Source: Deltaproteobacteria bacterium
GTDB taxonomy: Bacteria > Desulfobacterota > RBG-13-43-22
Direction of reading: 5' to 3'
NCBI GenBank assembly: GCA_016219225.1
Contig: JACRBX010000148.1
Location: forward strand, 1 to 36,111
DNA: 36,111 nt
A program made the position numbers and the translations under genes. A model generated the notes under the pieces. The model had not been told where the DNA came from and did no database searches. It saw nothing but the letters and a program-made list of their open reading frames with translations. Numbering within the stretch: position 1 is the first letter of the stretch; each line of letters starts with the position of its first letter. Shown one piece after another: positions 1 to 6,849 of the stretch.

Positions 1-2
1 AG

Positions 3-1280
3 ATGGGCACTGTAAGCGCCTCTTATTATAATAATTCCTGGGCCGTTGAACTGAAGTGCCCTCAATGCGGAGCCCCGGTTACCCTGGAAGAGGCCGACCG
101 GATCCTTTTATGCGCTTTTTGCCGGGTCCGGCTGCTCATCCTTTATCCTGGCCATCCCTGCTATTATTTGGAACCCTATCAGGACCGAAAACTAGATCAG
201 GGGTTAATCTATGTCCCTTACTGGCGATTTAGAGGGATTACCTATACCTGTTCTCAACCAAACCAGGAAAACCGGTTTATTGATACGACCTTCCTGGCGA
301 CCGAAATCCCTTTTTTACCGGTCTCTTTGGGGCTCCAGGCCAGGGCCTTCAAGTTGCGGCTCCTTTCCTCCCAAAAGAAGGGGCGATTTCTTCAGCCCCA
401 TCTACCTGTTAAGGAATTTTTAACCCGGATTACCGAAGAAAGGATTTCTCCCCCGGAATCGGAAGAGGTGCCGGCCCTTCATCGGCAAGTTTTTGTCGGC
501 GAGACCGTCAGCCTGGTCTATGCCCCTATTTTATTAAGAGAAGGGAGGGTCTTTGACGGACTCGGAGACCGTATCCTGGGTAAGGCCAGGGAAGCCGATT
601 TCGAGCCATTTCCTGTCCATGTTCAGGAAGAGTCCTGGCAGGTCCAATTTATTCCCATCCTTTGTCCCTATTGCGGGGCGGACCTGCAAGGAGAGAAGGA
701 TACCCAGGTCCTGTTGTGCCGGAATTGTGACCGGGTCTGGGAATATTCAAAGGAGGGATTAAAAAAGCTGGATGCCGGGATCATAGATGCTTTAGGGGGG
801 CAGCCCCCTTATTTTATCCCCTTTTGGAGGATCCGGGCCAGGGTCAGCGGAAGGTCCCCCCGGGGAATAACCAAACTGGCCCGGCTGGTTGTCCCTCCGG
901 AAGAAAAGGGGGCCAACGGAGAAAAGGAAGAATTATTTTTCTGGTTGCCGGCCTTTAAAATTTCCCCTTCCCTTTTCTTAAACCTGTCCAAAGCGGTCAG
1001 CTTTCGCCGGCCTCTAAAGGTTCAGTTCCTGGAAAAGGTGCCCAAAGGCAATTATTATCCGGTCACCCTTTCCTGGGATCAGGTCAGGGAAGGGTTGGAG
1101 GCTGTTTGGGCCGACCTTTCCAAAGACCATCTTTCCCTTAATCTTCCCGAAATAAAAATCGAGCCCCTGGATCATCTCCTGGTTTTTATCCCTTTTCATC
1201 TCCAGGGCGGCGAATTGGTCCAGGAGGAAATGTCGGTCGGAATCAACCGGAAGGCCCTCCATTTCGGGAGATTCCTGTAA
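3..1280 (+). CDS. Double zinc-ribbon protein of unknown function
   Basis: Predicted soluble protein of 425 residues that I do not recognise as a named family. It holds two four-cysteine zinc ribbons: CPQC...CAFC near residues 19-40 and CPYC...CRNC near residues 222-243. Each ribbon is followed by a similar short block, VPYWRFRG near residue 71 and IPFWRIRA near residue 271, so the chain looks internally duplicated (ribbon plus beta-rich segment). A further related stretch, LLVFIPFHL, lies near the C-terminus. There is no signal peptide or membrane segment. The ATG lies at base 3, so the true start may be outside the window and no ribosome site can be judged. The 3' end overlaps the convergent YwbE-family gene by 38 bases. 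The reading frame is certain; function is not assigned. Confidence 0.75.
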   Translation: MGTVSASYYNNSWAVELKCPQCGAPVTLEEADRILLCAFCRVRLLILYPGHPCYYLEPYQDRKLDQGLIYVPYWRFRGITYTCSQPNQENRFIDTTFLATEIPFLPVSLGLQARAFKLRLLSSQKKGRFLQPHLPVKEFLTRITEERISPPESEEVPALHRQVFVGETVSLVYAPILLREGRVFDGLGDRILGKAREADFEPFPVHVQEESWQVQFIPILCPYCGADLQGEKDTQVLLCRNCDRVWEYSKEGLKKLDAGIIDALGGQPPYFIPFWRIRARVSGRSPRGITKLARLVVPPEEKGANGEKEELFFWLPAFKISPSLFLNLSKAVSFRRPLKVQFLEKVPKGNYYPVTLSWDQVREGLEAVWADLSKDHLSLNLPEIKIEPLDHLLVFIPFHLQGGELVQEEMSVGINRKALHFGRFL

Positions 1281-1467
1281 GGATTTCTTGCACCCGGCCC
1301 ACCAGGCCGTTTGTCAGGCGCACCTTGATTCCATGAGGATGATGAGGAGATTTCGTTAGAATGTCCTGAACGATTCCTTCGGTCAGTTTCCCGGATCGTT
1401 GATCCTGTTTCTGGACGACCTGCACCCGGCCCCCCGGTTTAATATCGGCCCTATTTTTTCCATTCAT
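1243..1467 (-). CDS. ywbE: YwbE family protein
   Basis: Small conserved protein of 74 residues. The blocks KQDQRSGKLTEGIVQDILT and HPHGIKVRLTNGLVGRVQ match the YwbE family (DUF2196) as I know it, a short beta-rich protein of unknown molecular role found across bacteria. The frame is open further upstream to 1545, but the conserved N-terminus is MNGKNRADIKPG, so I place the start at the ATG at 1467; the extra 26 residues would be atypical. No clear Shine-Dalgarno sequence precedes this ATG. The stop lies inside the 3' end of the convergent zinc-ribbon gene. Confidence 0.85.
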   Translation of the reverse strand: MNGKNRADIKPGGRVQVVQKQDQRSGKLTEGIVQDILTKSPHHPHGIKVRLTNGLVGRVQEILTGISRNGGPSG

Positions 1468-1790
1468 TAGAGGTTCTTTCAAAAGTCTAAATTTTCCCAA
1501 AGGCTCTTTTTTGAGGAGTTTAAATATTGCCGGAAGAAAAGTCAAGGTCGATCATCCGCTGGCCTACCACTCACATTTTATACTTCGGCAAGAGTTTGGG
1601 GTTGAGGCCCTTGCCAAGGATAAAAGGTAAAAGGAATTGAGTAGATGATCCTTGGCCGTTATGCTACTATAGAATCCGTCAGAGTAAAGGATTTTTTGCA
1701 AGACCGGCAAGTTATCTATCCTTAAATTTTTGTAGAGGATTCACCTGAATTATCCAAAAAACAATTTCTGCCGACCCAAAGGAGGATGAA
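1468..1790. other. Intergenic region with a weak coding-like stretch
   Basis: This 323-base gap has no recognisable gene. On the + strand an open stretch from TTG 1511 to TAA 1630 encodes 39 residues containing KVKVDHPLAYHSHFILRQEF, which reads like real protein but has no ribosome site and no homologue I can name. It may be a gene remnant. The rest contains a good Shine-Dalgarno (AAAGGAGG, about 1780) for the following lipoprotein gene. Confidence 0.35.
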
Positions 1791-2081
1791 ATGAGCCCCA
1801 AAAATGCGATACTTTCGGTGATGTTCGTTCTTTGCATCTTGACGCTGGTTGGCTGTGCCGCCGGTCCGAACTCCGCTCTCCATACGGCTGCCGCCAATGG
1901 AACTATCGCCGGGTTCTGGCTTGGCCTGTGGCATGGGATAATCTCGCCGATCACATTCATCCTCTCGCTCTTCTCGAACAGTGTGAACTTCTACGAAGTG
2001 CATAACAACGGCGGGTGGTACAACTTCGGTTTCGTGCTCGGTGCAGGCATTCTTTTCGGCGGCAGTGGAAAGGCCTTCTAA
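1791..2081 (+). CDS. Small predicted lipoprotein with hydrophobic segments
   Basis: A 96-residue protein with a lipoprotein signal peptide: a short polar N-terminus, a hydrophobic core and the lipobox LVGC with the acylated cysteine at about residue 22. The mature part has one strongly hydrophobic aromatic segment around GFWLGLWHGIISPITFILSL and a second glycine-rich one near the C-terminus (NFGFVLGAGILFGG). It is probably anchored to the envelope. A strong Shine-Dalgarno, AAAGGAGGATGAA, sits directly upstream and fixes the start. I know similar short hypothetical lipoproteins but no function. The SDR gene follows after 50 bases on the same strand. Confidence 0.75.
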   Translation: MSPKNAILSVMFVLCILTLVGCAAGPNSALHTAAANGTIAGFWLGLWHGIISPITFILSLFSNSVNFYEVHNNGGWYNFGFVLGAGILFGGSGKAF

Positions 2082-2131
2082 TCAGAATTAATTTTTCAGT
2101 AAAATAATTATGAGAACCCTCGGGGGGGAAA

Positions 2132-2890
2132 ATGATGAATTTAAACGGCAGGGTGGCTATGGTGACCGGAGGTGGAAGGGGAATCGGCCGGGGGATCTCA
2201 CTGGCGATGGCGAAGGCAGGGGCCGACATCGCTGTTGTTTACCGAAAGGATGAAAAAGCTGCCGAAGAAACGATAAGGGAGATCCAATCACTTTCACGAA
2301 AAGCCGCGGCCTTTCGAGCCGACGTAACGGATTATGGTAGCGTAAAAGAGGCCGTTAACCTGGCTATCGGTCTCTTTGGAAAGATCGATATTCTGGTCAA
2401 CAACGCCGGTATCGCTTCACGGGGCAATGCCGTTTACGATACGGACGCCCAGGAGATGGAAAGGGTCATCAGGACCCATGTTTTCGGGTCTTTTTATTTT
2501 ACGCAAGCCGTGTTGCCGAGTATGCGTCAACAACCCCGAGGCGATATCTTATTCATTTCTTCCATTGCCGCGGAAGTGATGATGCCTAACGGGTCTCCCT
2601 ACAATATGGCCAAGACGGCCATGGAAGCCCTGGCCCTGACTCTAGCCAAGGAAGAAGTGGTCCATGGAATTCATGTGAATGTTATTCGGCCGGGGCTTGT
2701 GGAAACCGACATGGGGGCTCGTCTGGCGAAGGCGACAGCAGGAGTCAAGGACATCAAAGAGCTTTATGCCCATTCACCCTTTAGGCGGGTTGGCCAGCCC
2801 TATGACATCGGGAATGCCGCCGCCTTCCTGGCTTCCGATAAAGCGGCCTATATCACGGGAGCGATTATTAAAGTCAGTGGAGGGGCGTAA
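2132..2890 (+). CDS. Short-chain dehydrogenase/reductase (FabG-like)
   Basis: NAD(P)-dependent oxidoreductase of 252 residues, the classical SDR length. It shows the cofactor motif TGGGRGIG at residues 12-19, NNAG near residue 90, a catalytic Ser in the ISS segment near 144, and the YxxxK catalytic pair in YNMAK near 157-161. The C-terminal ITGAIIKVSGGA is typical of FabG-like enzymes. The substrate cannot be told from sequence; 3-oxoacyl thioesters or secondary alcohols are the usual choices. Two ATG codons (2132 and 2135) are possible starts, behind a GGGGGGG purine run. It appears to be transcribed alone or with the upstream lipoprotein. Confidence 0.9.
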   Translation: MMNLNGRVAMVTGGGRGIGRGISLAMAKAGADIAVVYRKDEKAAEETIREIQSLSRKAAAFRADVTDYGSVKEAVNLAIGLFGKIDILVNNAGIASRGNAVYDTDAQEMERVIRTHVFGSFYFTQAVLPSMRQQPRGDILFISSIAAEVMMPNGSPYNMAKTAMEALALTLAKEEVVHGIHVNVIRPGLVETDMGARLAKATAGVKDIKELYAHSPFRRVGQPYDIGNAAAFLASDKAAYITGAIIKVSGGA

Positions 2891-2891
2891 G

Positions 2892-2925
2892 AAGCCGATC
2901 TCAAGAAAATTGGATTTCGGCTTTT
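2892..2925 (+). terminator. Weak terminator-like hairpin after the SDR gene
   Basis: A 7-bp stem AAGCCGA / TCGGCTT with an 18-base loop is followed by only TT. It starts two bases after the SDR stop codon. The stem is short and the U-run poor, so this is a weak candidate. Confidence 0.25.
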
Positions 2926-2980
2926 GCCAGAATGGCTCCAATGCTTTGAAATAAGACAATAAGTTCTTAAGTTAACGGCA

Positions 2981-3100
2981 TTAGGCCGGACCAACCGAAC
3001 GTATTGAATTCTCTAAAGTTTCCTCGGTAAAGCCAGGTTGGCCTGTTTTAACAGCGGCCACCGCATCGAGGACCACTTCGTTAATGTTACCGAAAGGGTC
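2981..3100 (-). pseudogene. C-terminal relic of an unidentified gene
   Basis: On the minus strand 39 consecutive sense codons run from 3100 to a TAA at 2981-2983. They read like a conserved protein C-terminus (NINEVVLDAVAAVKTGQPGF followed by TEETLENSIRSVGPA). Immediately upstream in frame is a TAA at about 3104-3106, and there is no start codon or ribosome site, so this can only be the tail of a broken gene. It lies directly downstream of the sulfotransferase on the same strand, and the sulfotransferase stop is 12 bases away. I cannot name the parent family. Confidence 0.5.
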
Positions 3101-3114
3101 CCTTTATTTTTGAA

Positions 3115-4260
3115 TTAACCCCCTATATATTGCCGTTTGATGCAGAAATGGCTTTTCCATCTTGCCGGGGCCCGGAAACCCACAATATATTCTTCGTCCG
3201 GGTGTCCGACCGGGAACTCATGGGTTGCATCGGTATCACTCCAGATGCCCTTTTGCTTACGGATTTCCCTCTGCTCAACCAGCCAGTCTCTATAGCTCTC
3301 AAATACGATGTGTCCACCCGGACCATCCAGACGTGCCGCCCTGATGCGGCCATTTAATTCTATCCACAGGGCCCTGTCCTTTTCCGAAATCTTCAGGGGT
3401 TTCACATCTAATTCGTAGCCGAGTTTCTTATGCGTTTGTCCGGCCACGGCGGCGTAGATCTGTTGATCCCGGAGGCTGAGCAGATCCTTATAGATGCCGA
3501 CATATTTATCGGAGACCGGAAGACCCAGCGGCGCATGATCCCTCTGGCTTCCCCGTTTTCGGGCCATGGGGGTCTTATAAAATGCCAGCATATTAGGAGA
3601 ATAGGACTCTCCCAGGAAATCACAAATAGTCTTGAGGATTTTTACAGGTGCCCGGACCAGTTCTTCATAACGTATGTCCAGCCAGGTCGAAGAGTCATAT
3701 TTGCGGCGGAAGGGTTTTACAAAAGTATTGGCCAGGTTCCAGGTTTGGGCCGCGTCGTACAGGTTCCCCGCGCCGAAGGCCGACTCCAGGCTGGTGGCGC
3801 AGGCATCCCGGCCGTCCCGAACGATAAAAATAAACTGGGCATTAGGAAAATTCTCCAGTATCTGAGGAACAAAGAAGAGATTATTGGGGGTCTTTTGTCC
3901 CCATCGGGGTTTGTTTCCAAACTCTTTAGCATAGCGAAGATGCATGGCGGTGTAAAGGCCTGCGAAACTGCGTTCAGGGGACAGGGAAATAATTTCGTCC
4001 ACTGCGGTTGTCGGGTTCAACCCCATTCCCCACAGGGGCTGATTCAGGCCGAAAAGCATCTCCGCAGCCATTGTCCGGAAATTGCGGTCAAGAGAAAGGG
4101 CGCCGTAAGTATGGCGCCAGGGATAAATGCGGGGGAAAAGCCATCCCACTTCAGGGATGGCCAGGCGTGGATGGCAGCCCAGCATAGCCATTAATAAAGT
4201 GGTGCCCGATCGTTCGTATCCTATGATAAAAACTGGTTTTTCTTTTAACTCGATGGTCAT
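3115..4260 (-). CDS. Sulfotransferase family protein
   Basis: Predicted PAPS-dependent sulfotransferase of 381 residues. The 5'-phosphosulfate loop is seen as GYERSGTTLL at residues 14-23 and the 3'-phosphate-binding motif as IVRDGRDACATSLESA around residue 145. These are hallmarks of the P-loop sulfotransferase fold, which moves a sulfuryl group from PAPS to an alcohol, amine or sugar. The acceptor cannot be inferred. There is no signal peptide or membrane anchor. A strong purine-rich ribosome site (AGGAGGAGGG) precedes the ATG at 4260. The gene is divergent from a Crp/Fnr regulator, and its promoter region carries a palindrome placed as expected for an activator site. Confidence 0.88.
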   Translation of the reverse strand: MTIELKEKPVFIIGYERSGTTLLMAMLGCHPRLAIPEVGWLFPRIYPWRHTYGALSLDRNFRTMAAEMLFGLNQPLWGMGLNPTTAVDEIISLSPERSFAGLYTAMHLRYAKEFGNKPRWGQKTPNNLFFVPQILENFPNAQFIFIVRDGRDACATSLESAFGAGNLYDAAQTWNLANTFVKPFRRKYDSSTWLDIRYEELVRAPVKILKTICDFLGESYSPNMLAFYKTPMARKRGSQRDHAPLGLPVSDKYVGIYKDLLSLRDQQIYAAVAGQTHKKLGYELDVKPLKISEKDRALWIELNGRIRAARLDGPGGHIVFESYRDWLVEQREIRKQKGIWSDTDATHEFPVGHPDEEYIVGFRAPARWKSHFCIKRQYIGG

Positions 4261-4381
4261 AAACCCTCCTCCTGGAGCGGTCAGCCCTCAGCTTTTAGCT
4301 ATCAGCAAAATCCATTACCATTAATGGGTTAACTGAAGGCTGAAAGCTTCACTCGGAACTCTTTGATTTCCGTATGGTTTA

Positions 4382-4387
4382 ATTATA
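4382..4387 (-). promoter_or_regulatory. Probable -10 element of the sulfotransferase gene
   Basis: On the minus strand these bases read TATAAT, a perfect sigma-70 -10 hexamer. No good -35 hexamer lies 16-18 bases upstream, which is typical of promoters that need an activator. The implied transcription start is about 4375, giving a leader of roughly 115 bases before the sulfotransferase ATG. Confidence 0.45.
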
Positions 4388-4409
4388 CACCATCTTAAAA
4401 TTTATAGGT

Positions 4410-4423
4410 ATCGTCTAAACGAT
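4410..4423. promoter_or_regulatory. Palindromic Crp/Fnr-type operator candidate
   Basis: The sequence ATCGT-CTAA-ACGAT is a perfect 5-4-5 inverted repeat, the same geometry as FNR-type sites (TTGAT-N4-ATCAA) but with different half-sites. Its centre, 4416.5, is exactly 41.5 bases upstream of the start implied by the minus-strand TATAAT at 4382-4387. That is the class II activator position of the Crp/Fnr family. It also lies just upstream of the divergent Crp/Fnr gene, so autoregulation is possible. Confidence 0.45.
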
Positions 4424-4453
4424 AAATGGGAGATCCGTTACATTTAAATTTAG

Positions 4454-4481
4454 TTGACATATTTTTAATTTTATATATAAA
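4454..4481 (+). promoter_or_regulatory. Sigma-70-like promoter for the first Crp/Fnr gene
   Basis: A consensus -35 TTGACA (4454-4459) is followed after 16 bases by TATAAA (4476-4481) in a very AT-rich tract. The implied start is near 4488, so with translation at ATG 4492 the mRNA would be nearly leaderless. This supports 4492 over the upstream ATG at 4426 as the translation start. Confidence 0.5.
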
Positions 4482-4491
4482 ATTCAAACAA

Positions 4492-5196
4492 ATGGGAGCC
4501 TCCAACAAACATACCCACTGGCATCTGAATAAAGATGATTTTTTTTGGGAACTCGCTTCTGAAAAGGAAGAATTCGTCGCTTTATCGATAAAACGGAACC
4601 TTAAAAAGAATCAATCCATTTTTTTAGAGGAAGATCCCGGAGATTCTGCTTTTTATCTGGAGAATGGCGCAGTCAAAATCTTCCGTATCAGTTCCTGTGG
4701 GAAAGAATCCATCGTTTTTATTCGGCATCCGGGTGAGATGTTCGGATTGGCCGAAGCCATCTGCAATAAGAACAGGGCCTGCAACGCCCAGGCAATGACC
4801 CATTGCACCCTTTATGAGATTAAACGGAAAGAGCTTGAAATACTTCTTTCCCGTCACTTTCCCCTTGCCAAAAGGGTGATGGAGATCATGGGTAAACGAC
4901 TCAGGTATCTCGGTGAACAGGTTGAAAATCTTATGGTCTGCGATGTGACCACCCGATTGTTAAAACTCTTGATTTACCTCAGTTACTCCAGTGCATTTGA
5001 TTCCGATGTCCTCAATGATCCCATAACCGTTCCGACGCACCTGACCCAGGAGAAGATTGCCGAGATGATCGGTTCCTGTCAACAGACCGTGAGTGAAACC
5101 TTGAAGCAACTGGAACAGGATGGAATTATAAACATATCCAGAAAAAAAATTACCCTGCTCAAACCTGCCGAGATCATGGCCCGCCTTTATCTTTAA
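4492..5196 (+). CDS. Crp/Fnr family transcriptional regulator (first copy)
   Basis: Dimeric regulator with an N-terminal cyclic-nucleotide-binding-type beta-barrel (FLEEDPGDSAFYLENGAVKI through the FGLAEAIC segment) and a C-terminal winged helix-turn-helix (LTQEKIAEMIGSCQQTVSET). The recognition helix SCQQTVSE lacks both the Arg-Glu pair plus second Arg of CRP and the E-xx-SR of FNR, so its DNA site should differ from both. Cysteines are clustered in ICNKNRACNAQAMTHC, not in the N-terminal FNR pattern; redox sensing is possible but unproven. The frame is open from an ATG at 4426, but that would add 22 hydrophobic residues encoded by the promoter tract. The gene stands upstream of the PhnD-like and SLC13 genes, and divergent from the sulfotransferase. 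Confidence 0.85.
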   Translation: MGASNKHTHWHLNKDDFFWELASEKEEFVALSIKRNLKKNQSIFLEEDPGDSAFYLENGAVKIFRISSCGKESIVFIRHPGEMFGLAEAICNKNRACNAQAMTHCTLYEIKRKELEILLSRHFPLAKRVMEIMGKRLRYLGEQVENLMVCDVTTRLLKLLIYLSYSSAFDSDVLNDPITVPTHLTQEKIAEMIGSCQQTVSETLKQLEQDGIINISRKKITLLKPAEIMARLYL

Positions 5197-5241
5197 ATAA
5201 AGTTTCAAGTCTATAAAACCTCGAAGCGGCTACAGCAATAA

Positions 5242-5306
5242 GCTATGGGCGACATAACCTATAAATTTGTTTCTTTACTTATAGCCTCTGGCCCATTGCC
5301 CATAGC
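5242..5306. repeat. Dispersed GCCCATAGC-type inverted repeat (copy A)
   Basis: The 9-bp arms GCTATGGGC (5242-5250) and GCCCATAGC (5298-5306) are perfect reverse complements around a 47-base AT-rich loop. Related sequence occurs near 13853-13918, 21523-21590 and 26922-26948. The surrounding stretch 5197-5480 holds no gene that I can see. Confidence 0.55.
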
Positions 5307-5480
5307 CCTCTTTTGATCTATTTTCATCCTTTGTGGCGCCCCTGCCCCATCCCCCTTCACCAAGGGGCCTGTAAAAACTTGACAGATAACCCGCCCGTCA
5401 GCCATTTATCGGCTATCCGATAGAATTTTTATTTCCCTTTAGGCAGAATCGCCGTTAGAAACAAAAAATTGGGACATTTT

Positions 5481-5574
5481 GTCATTCCGGACTCCATCCC
5501 GGAGGGCGAAAGCCGGAATCCAGTGTTTTTTGATAAGTTTGCCCGGCCTGGATTCCCGCCTGCGCGGGAATGAC
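5481..5574. repeat. GTCATTCC...GGAATGAC dispersed palindromic repeat
   Basis: A 94-base element begins GTCATTCCGG and ends CGGGAATGAC. Inner arms CCGGAATCCAG and CTGGATTCCCG pair around a short spacer. A second, shorter member lies at 21860-21923. This is the well-known type of non-coding repeat with 'GGAATCCAG' arms found scattered in many proteobacterial genomes; it encodes no protein. Confidence 0.7.
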
Positions 5575-5607
5575 GACTTCCAAATAACTTAGCTTTTTGA
5601 AAAACAA

Positions 5608-5885
5608 TTTTCACCGCAGAGCTGCAAAGGGCGCAAAGAGGGAATAAATTTTCCTTTCTGTTGAGAGGACAGAAAGGAAAAAGCTTTCGCAACCCTCCGG
5701 GGTGTAGGCCCCTACGGGCCGGAAACCCTTCTGCCGGCTTCCAAACGGAAGCCTTTGTTTAAGGTCGACGAAGTCGACCGCGTAATTATTTGGTCGGAGG
5801 CCAGGGATGTTTTGTTCAATCCCGCCTCTCACGGGATTGAACAAAGATGTTTCTCTCTGCGTTCTTCGCGCCTTTGCGGTGAAAA
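5608..5885. repeat. Bracketed multi-hairpin composite repeat upstream of the PhnD-like gene
   Basis: The 278-base element is bounded by perfect 11-bp inverted ends, TTTTCACCGCA (5608-5618) and TGCGGTGAAAA (5875-5885), with imperfect extension of the type GCAAAGGCGC. Inside lie at least five hairpins: a 13-bp perfect stem at 5649-5681, GTAGG/CCTAC at 5704-5715, GGCTTCC/GGAAGCC at 5736-5753, GGTCGAC/GTCGACC at 5763-5779, and a 14-bp perfect stem at 5811-5845. Minus-strand open frames here translate to low-complexity repeat-derived peptide and are not genes. It ends about 100 bases before the PhnD-like ATG. Confidence 0.7.
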
Positions 5886-5982
5886 AGGGTCTCTTTTCAA
5901 ACAACTAAAGTGTTACAATTTTTAGAATAAGCCAAGTAAGAATCAGTTGCATAAACAGAAAAAAACGAAGGAGGAGAAAAAA

Positions 5983-6816
5983 ATGAAAAGAATTTTGATG
6001 CTTTTTTTATCGGTTCTGTTACTTATCACCCCTGTAATCGGATCGGCGGCAGAAATCAAGTTCGGGTTGCTTCCGAGGCTTCCGGAAAAACAACTACTTG
6101 AAATGTTTACCCCTTTAGCCCAGTACCTTGAAAAGGAAACAGCTATGAAGGTTAATTTAATCATCCCCAAGGATTTTGAGACCTATACCAAACAAGCCAT
6201 AGCGGGCGATTTTGATATCGGATTCACCAATCCCAATATTTATATCGTGGTCAAAAAAGAGGTGCCCCAGGTGGAACCGCTGGCCTTGGCCTCTGAGCCC
6301 GGGGTGGGTACCAAATTGAAAGGGGTCTTCTTCGTTGTTAAGGAGAGTCCTATCAAGACGATAAAAGAGCTTAAAGGAAAGAAGGTCAGTTTTGTTGATC
6401 CGGGCTCGGCGGCCGGCTATGTGGCCCAGATGCTCGCACTCCAGAAGGCCGGTATCCGGAAGGAGGAACTATCCATAAGCTTTGCCGGGAAACCGCCAAA
6501 GGTCGGTGAGGCCGTCCGGGATGGAAAAGTTGACGCCGGCGGAATGCCGGAATCGGTCTTTAAGAAACTCCCCTTCGAATTCATGCTGAAGGAGATAGGA
6601 AAGACGATTGACCTTCCCAACTGGCCGGTCCATACCACCAAGAAGACCGACAAAAAGGTAGCCTCAAAAATAAAAGACGCCTTCCTGAAACTGAAACCAA
6701 ATTCGACCCAGGCAGAAAATGCGCTGAACAAAGCCAACCTGGAGGGGTTTGTTGCTACCAGTGATAAGGACTTTGACCCCATGAGGGAAGCGGCCAAGGC
6801 CGCCGGTACTTTTTGA
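5983..6816 (+). CDS. PhnD-like periplasmic substrate-binding protein
   Basis: Predicted secreted binding protein of 277 residues. A Sec signal peptide occupies about residues 1-23 (MKRILMLFLSVLLLITPVIG, cleavage near SAA-E). The mature protein has the PhnD/TIGR01098 layout: an opening IKFGLLPR strand, the DFDIGFTNPNIY segment, IKTIKELKGKKVSFVDPGSA, and a DAGGMPES segment. The family binds phosphate, phosphite, phosphonate and sometimes other oxyanions or organic anions outside the cell. The start at 5983 is set by a strong AAGGAGGAG; an upstream TTG would spoil the signal peptide. No ABC ATPase or ABC permease gene is nearby. Instead an SLC13/DASS permease follows after 33 bases, so the two are probably co-transcribed. 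Confidence 0.85.
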   Translation: MKRILMLFLSVLLLITPVIGSAAEIKFGLLPRLPEKQLLEMFTPLAQYLEKETAMKVNLIIPKDFETYTKQAIAGDFDIGFTNPNIYIVVKKEVPQVEPLALASEPGVGTKLKGVFFVVKESPIKTIKELKGKKVSFVDPGSAAGYVAQMLALQKAGIRKEELSISFAGKPPKVGEAVRDGKVDAGGMPESVFKKLPFEFMLKEIGKTIDLPNWPVHTTKKTDKKVASKIKDAFLKLKPNSTQAENALNKANLEGFVATSDKDFDPMREAAKAAGTF

Positions 6817-6849
6817 TCGGATAAATTAACGGGTAAAAAGGAGGATTAG

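Noticed and set aside
3430-4194. A 254-codon + strand frame opposite the sulfotransferase
   Set aside because: The sulfotransferase frame has both PAPS-binding motifs and a strong ribosome site. The + frame has neither start signal nor family similarity.
4426-4491. Upstream ATG at 4426 for the first Crp/Fnr regulator
   Set aside because: It would add 22 hydrophobic residues encoded by the TTGACA/TATAAA promoter tract, with no ribosome site. It is not fully excluded.
5429-5904. Two minus-strand open frames of 87 and 97 codons
   Set aside because: They run through the GTCATTCC and composite hairpin repeats. Their peptides (for example FTAKARRTQRE) are the typical translation of GCAAAGGCGCAAAG repeats, with no ribosome sites.
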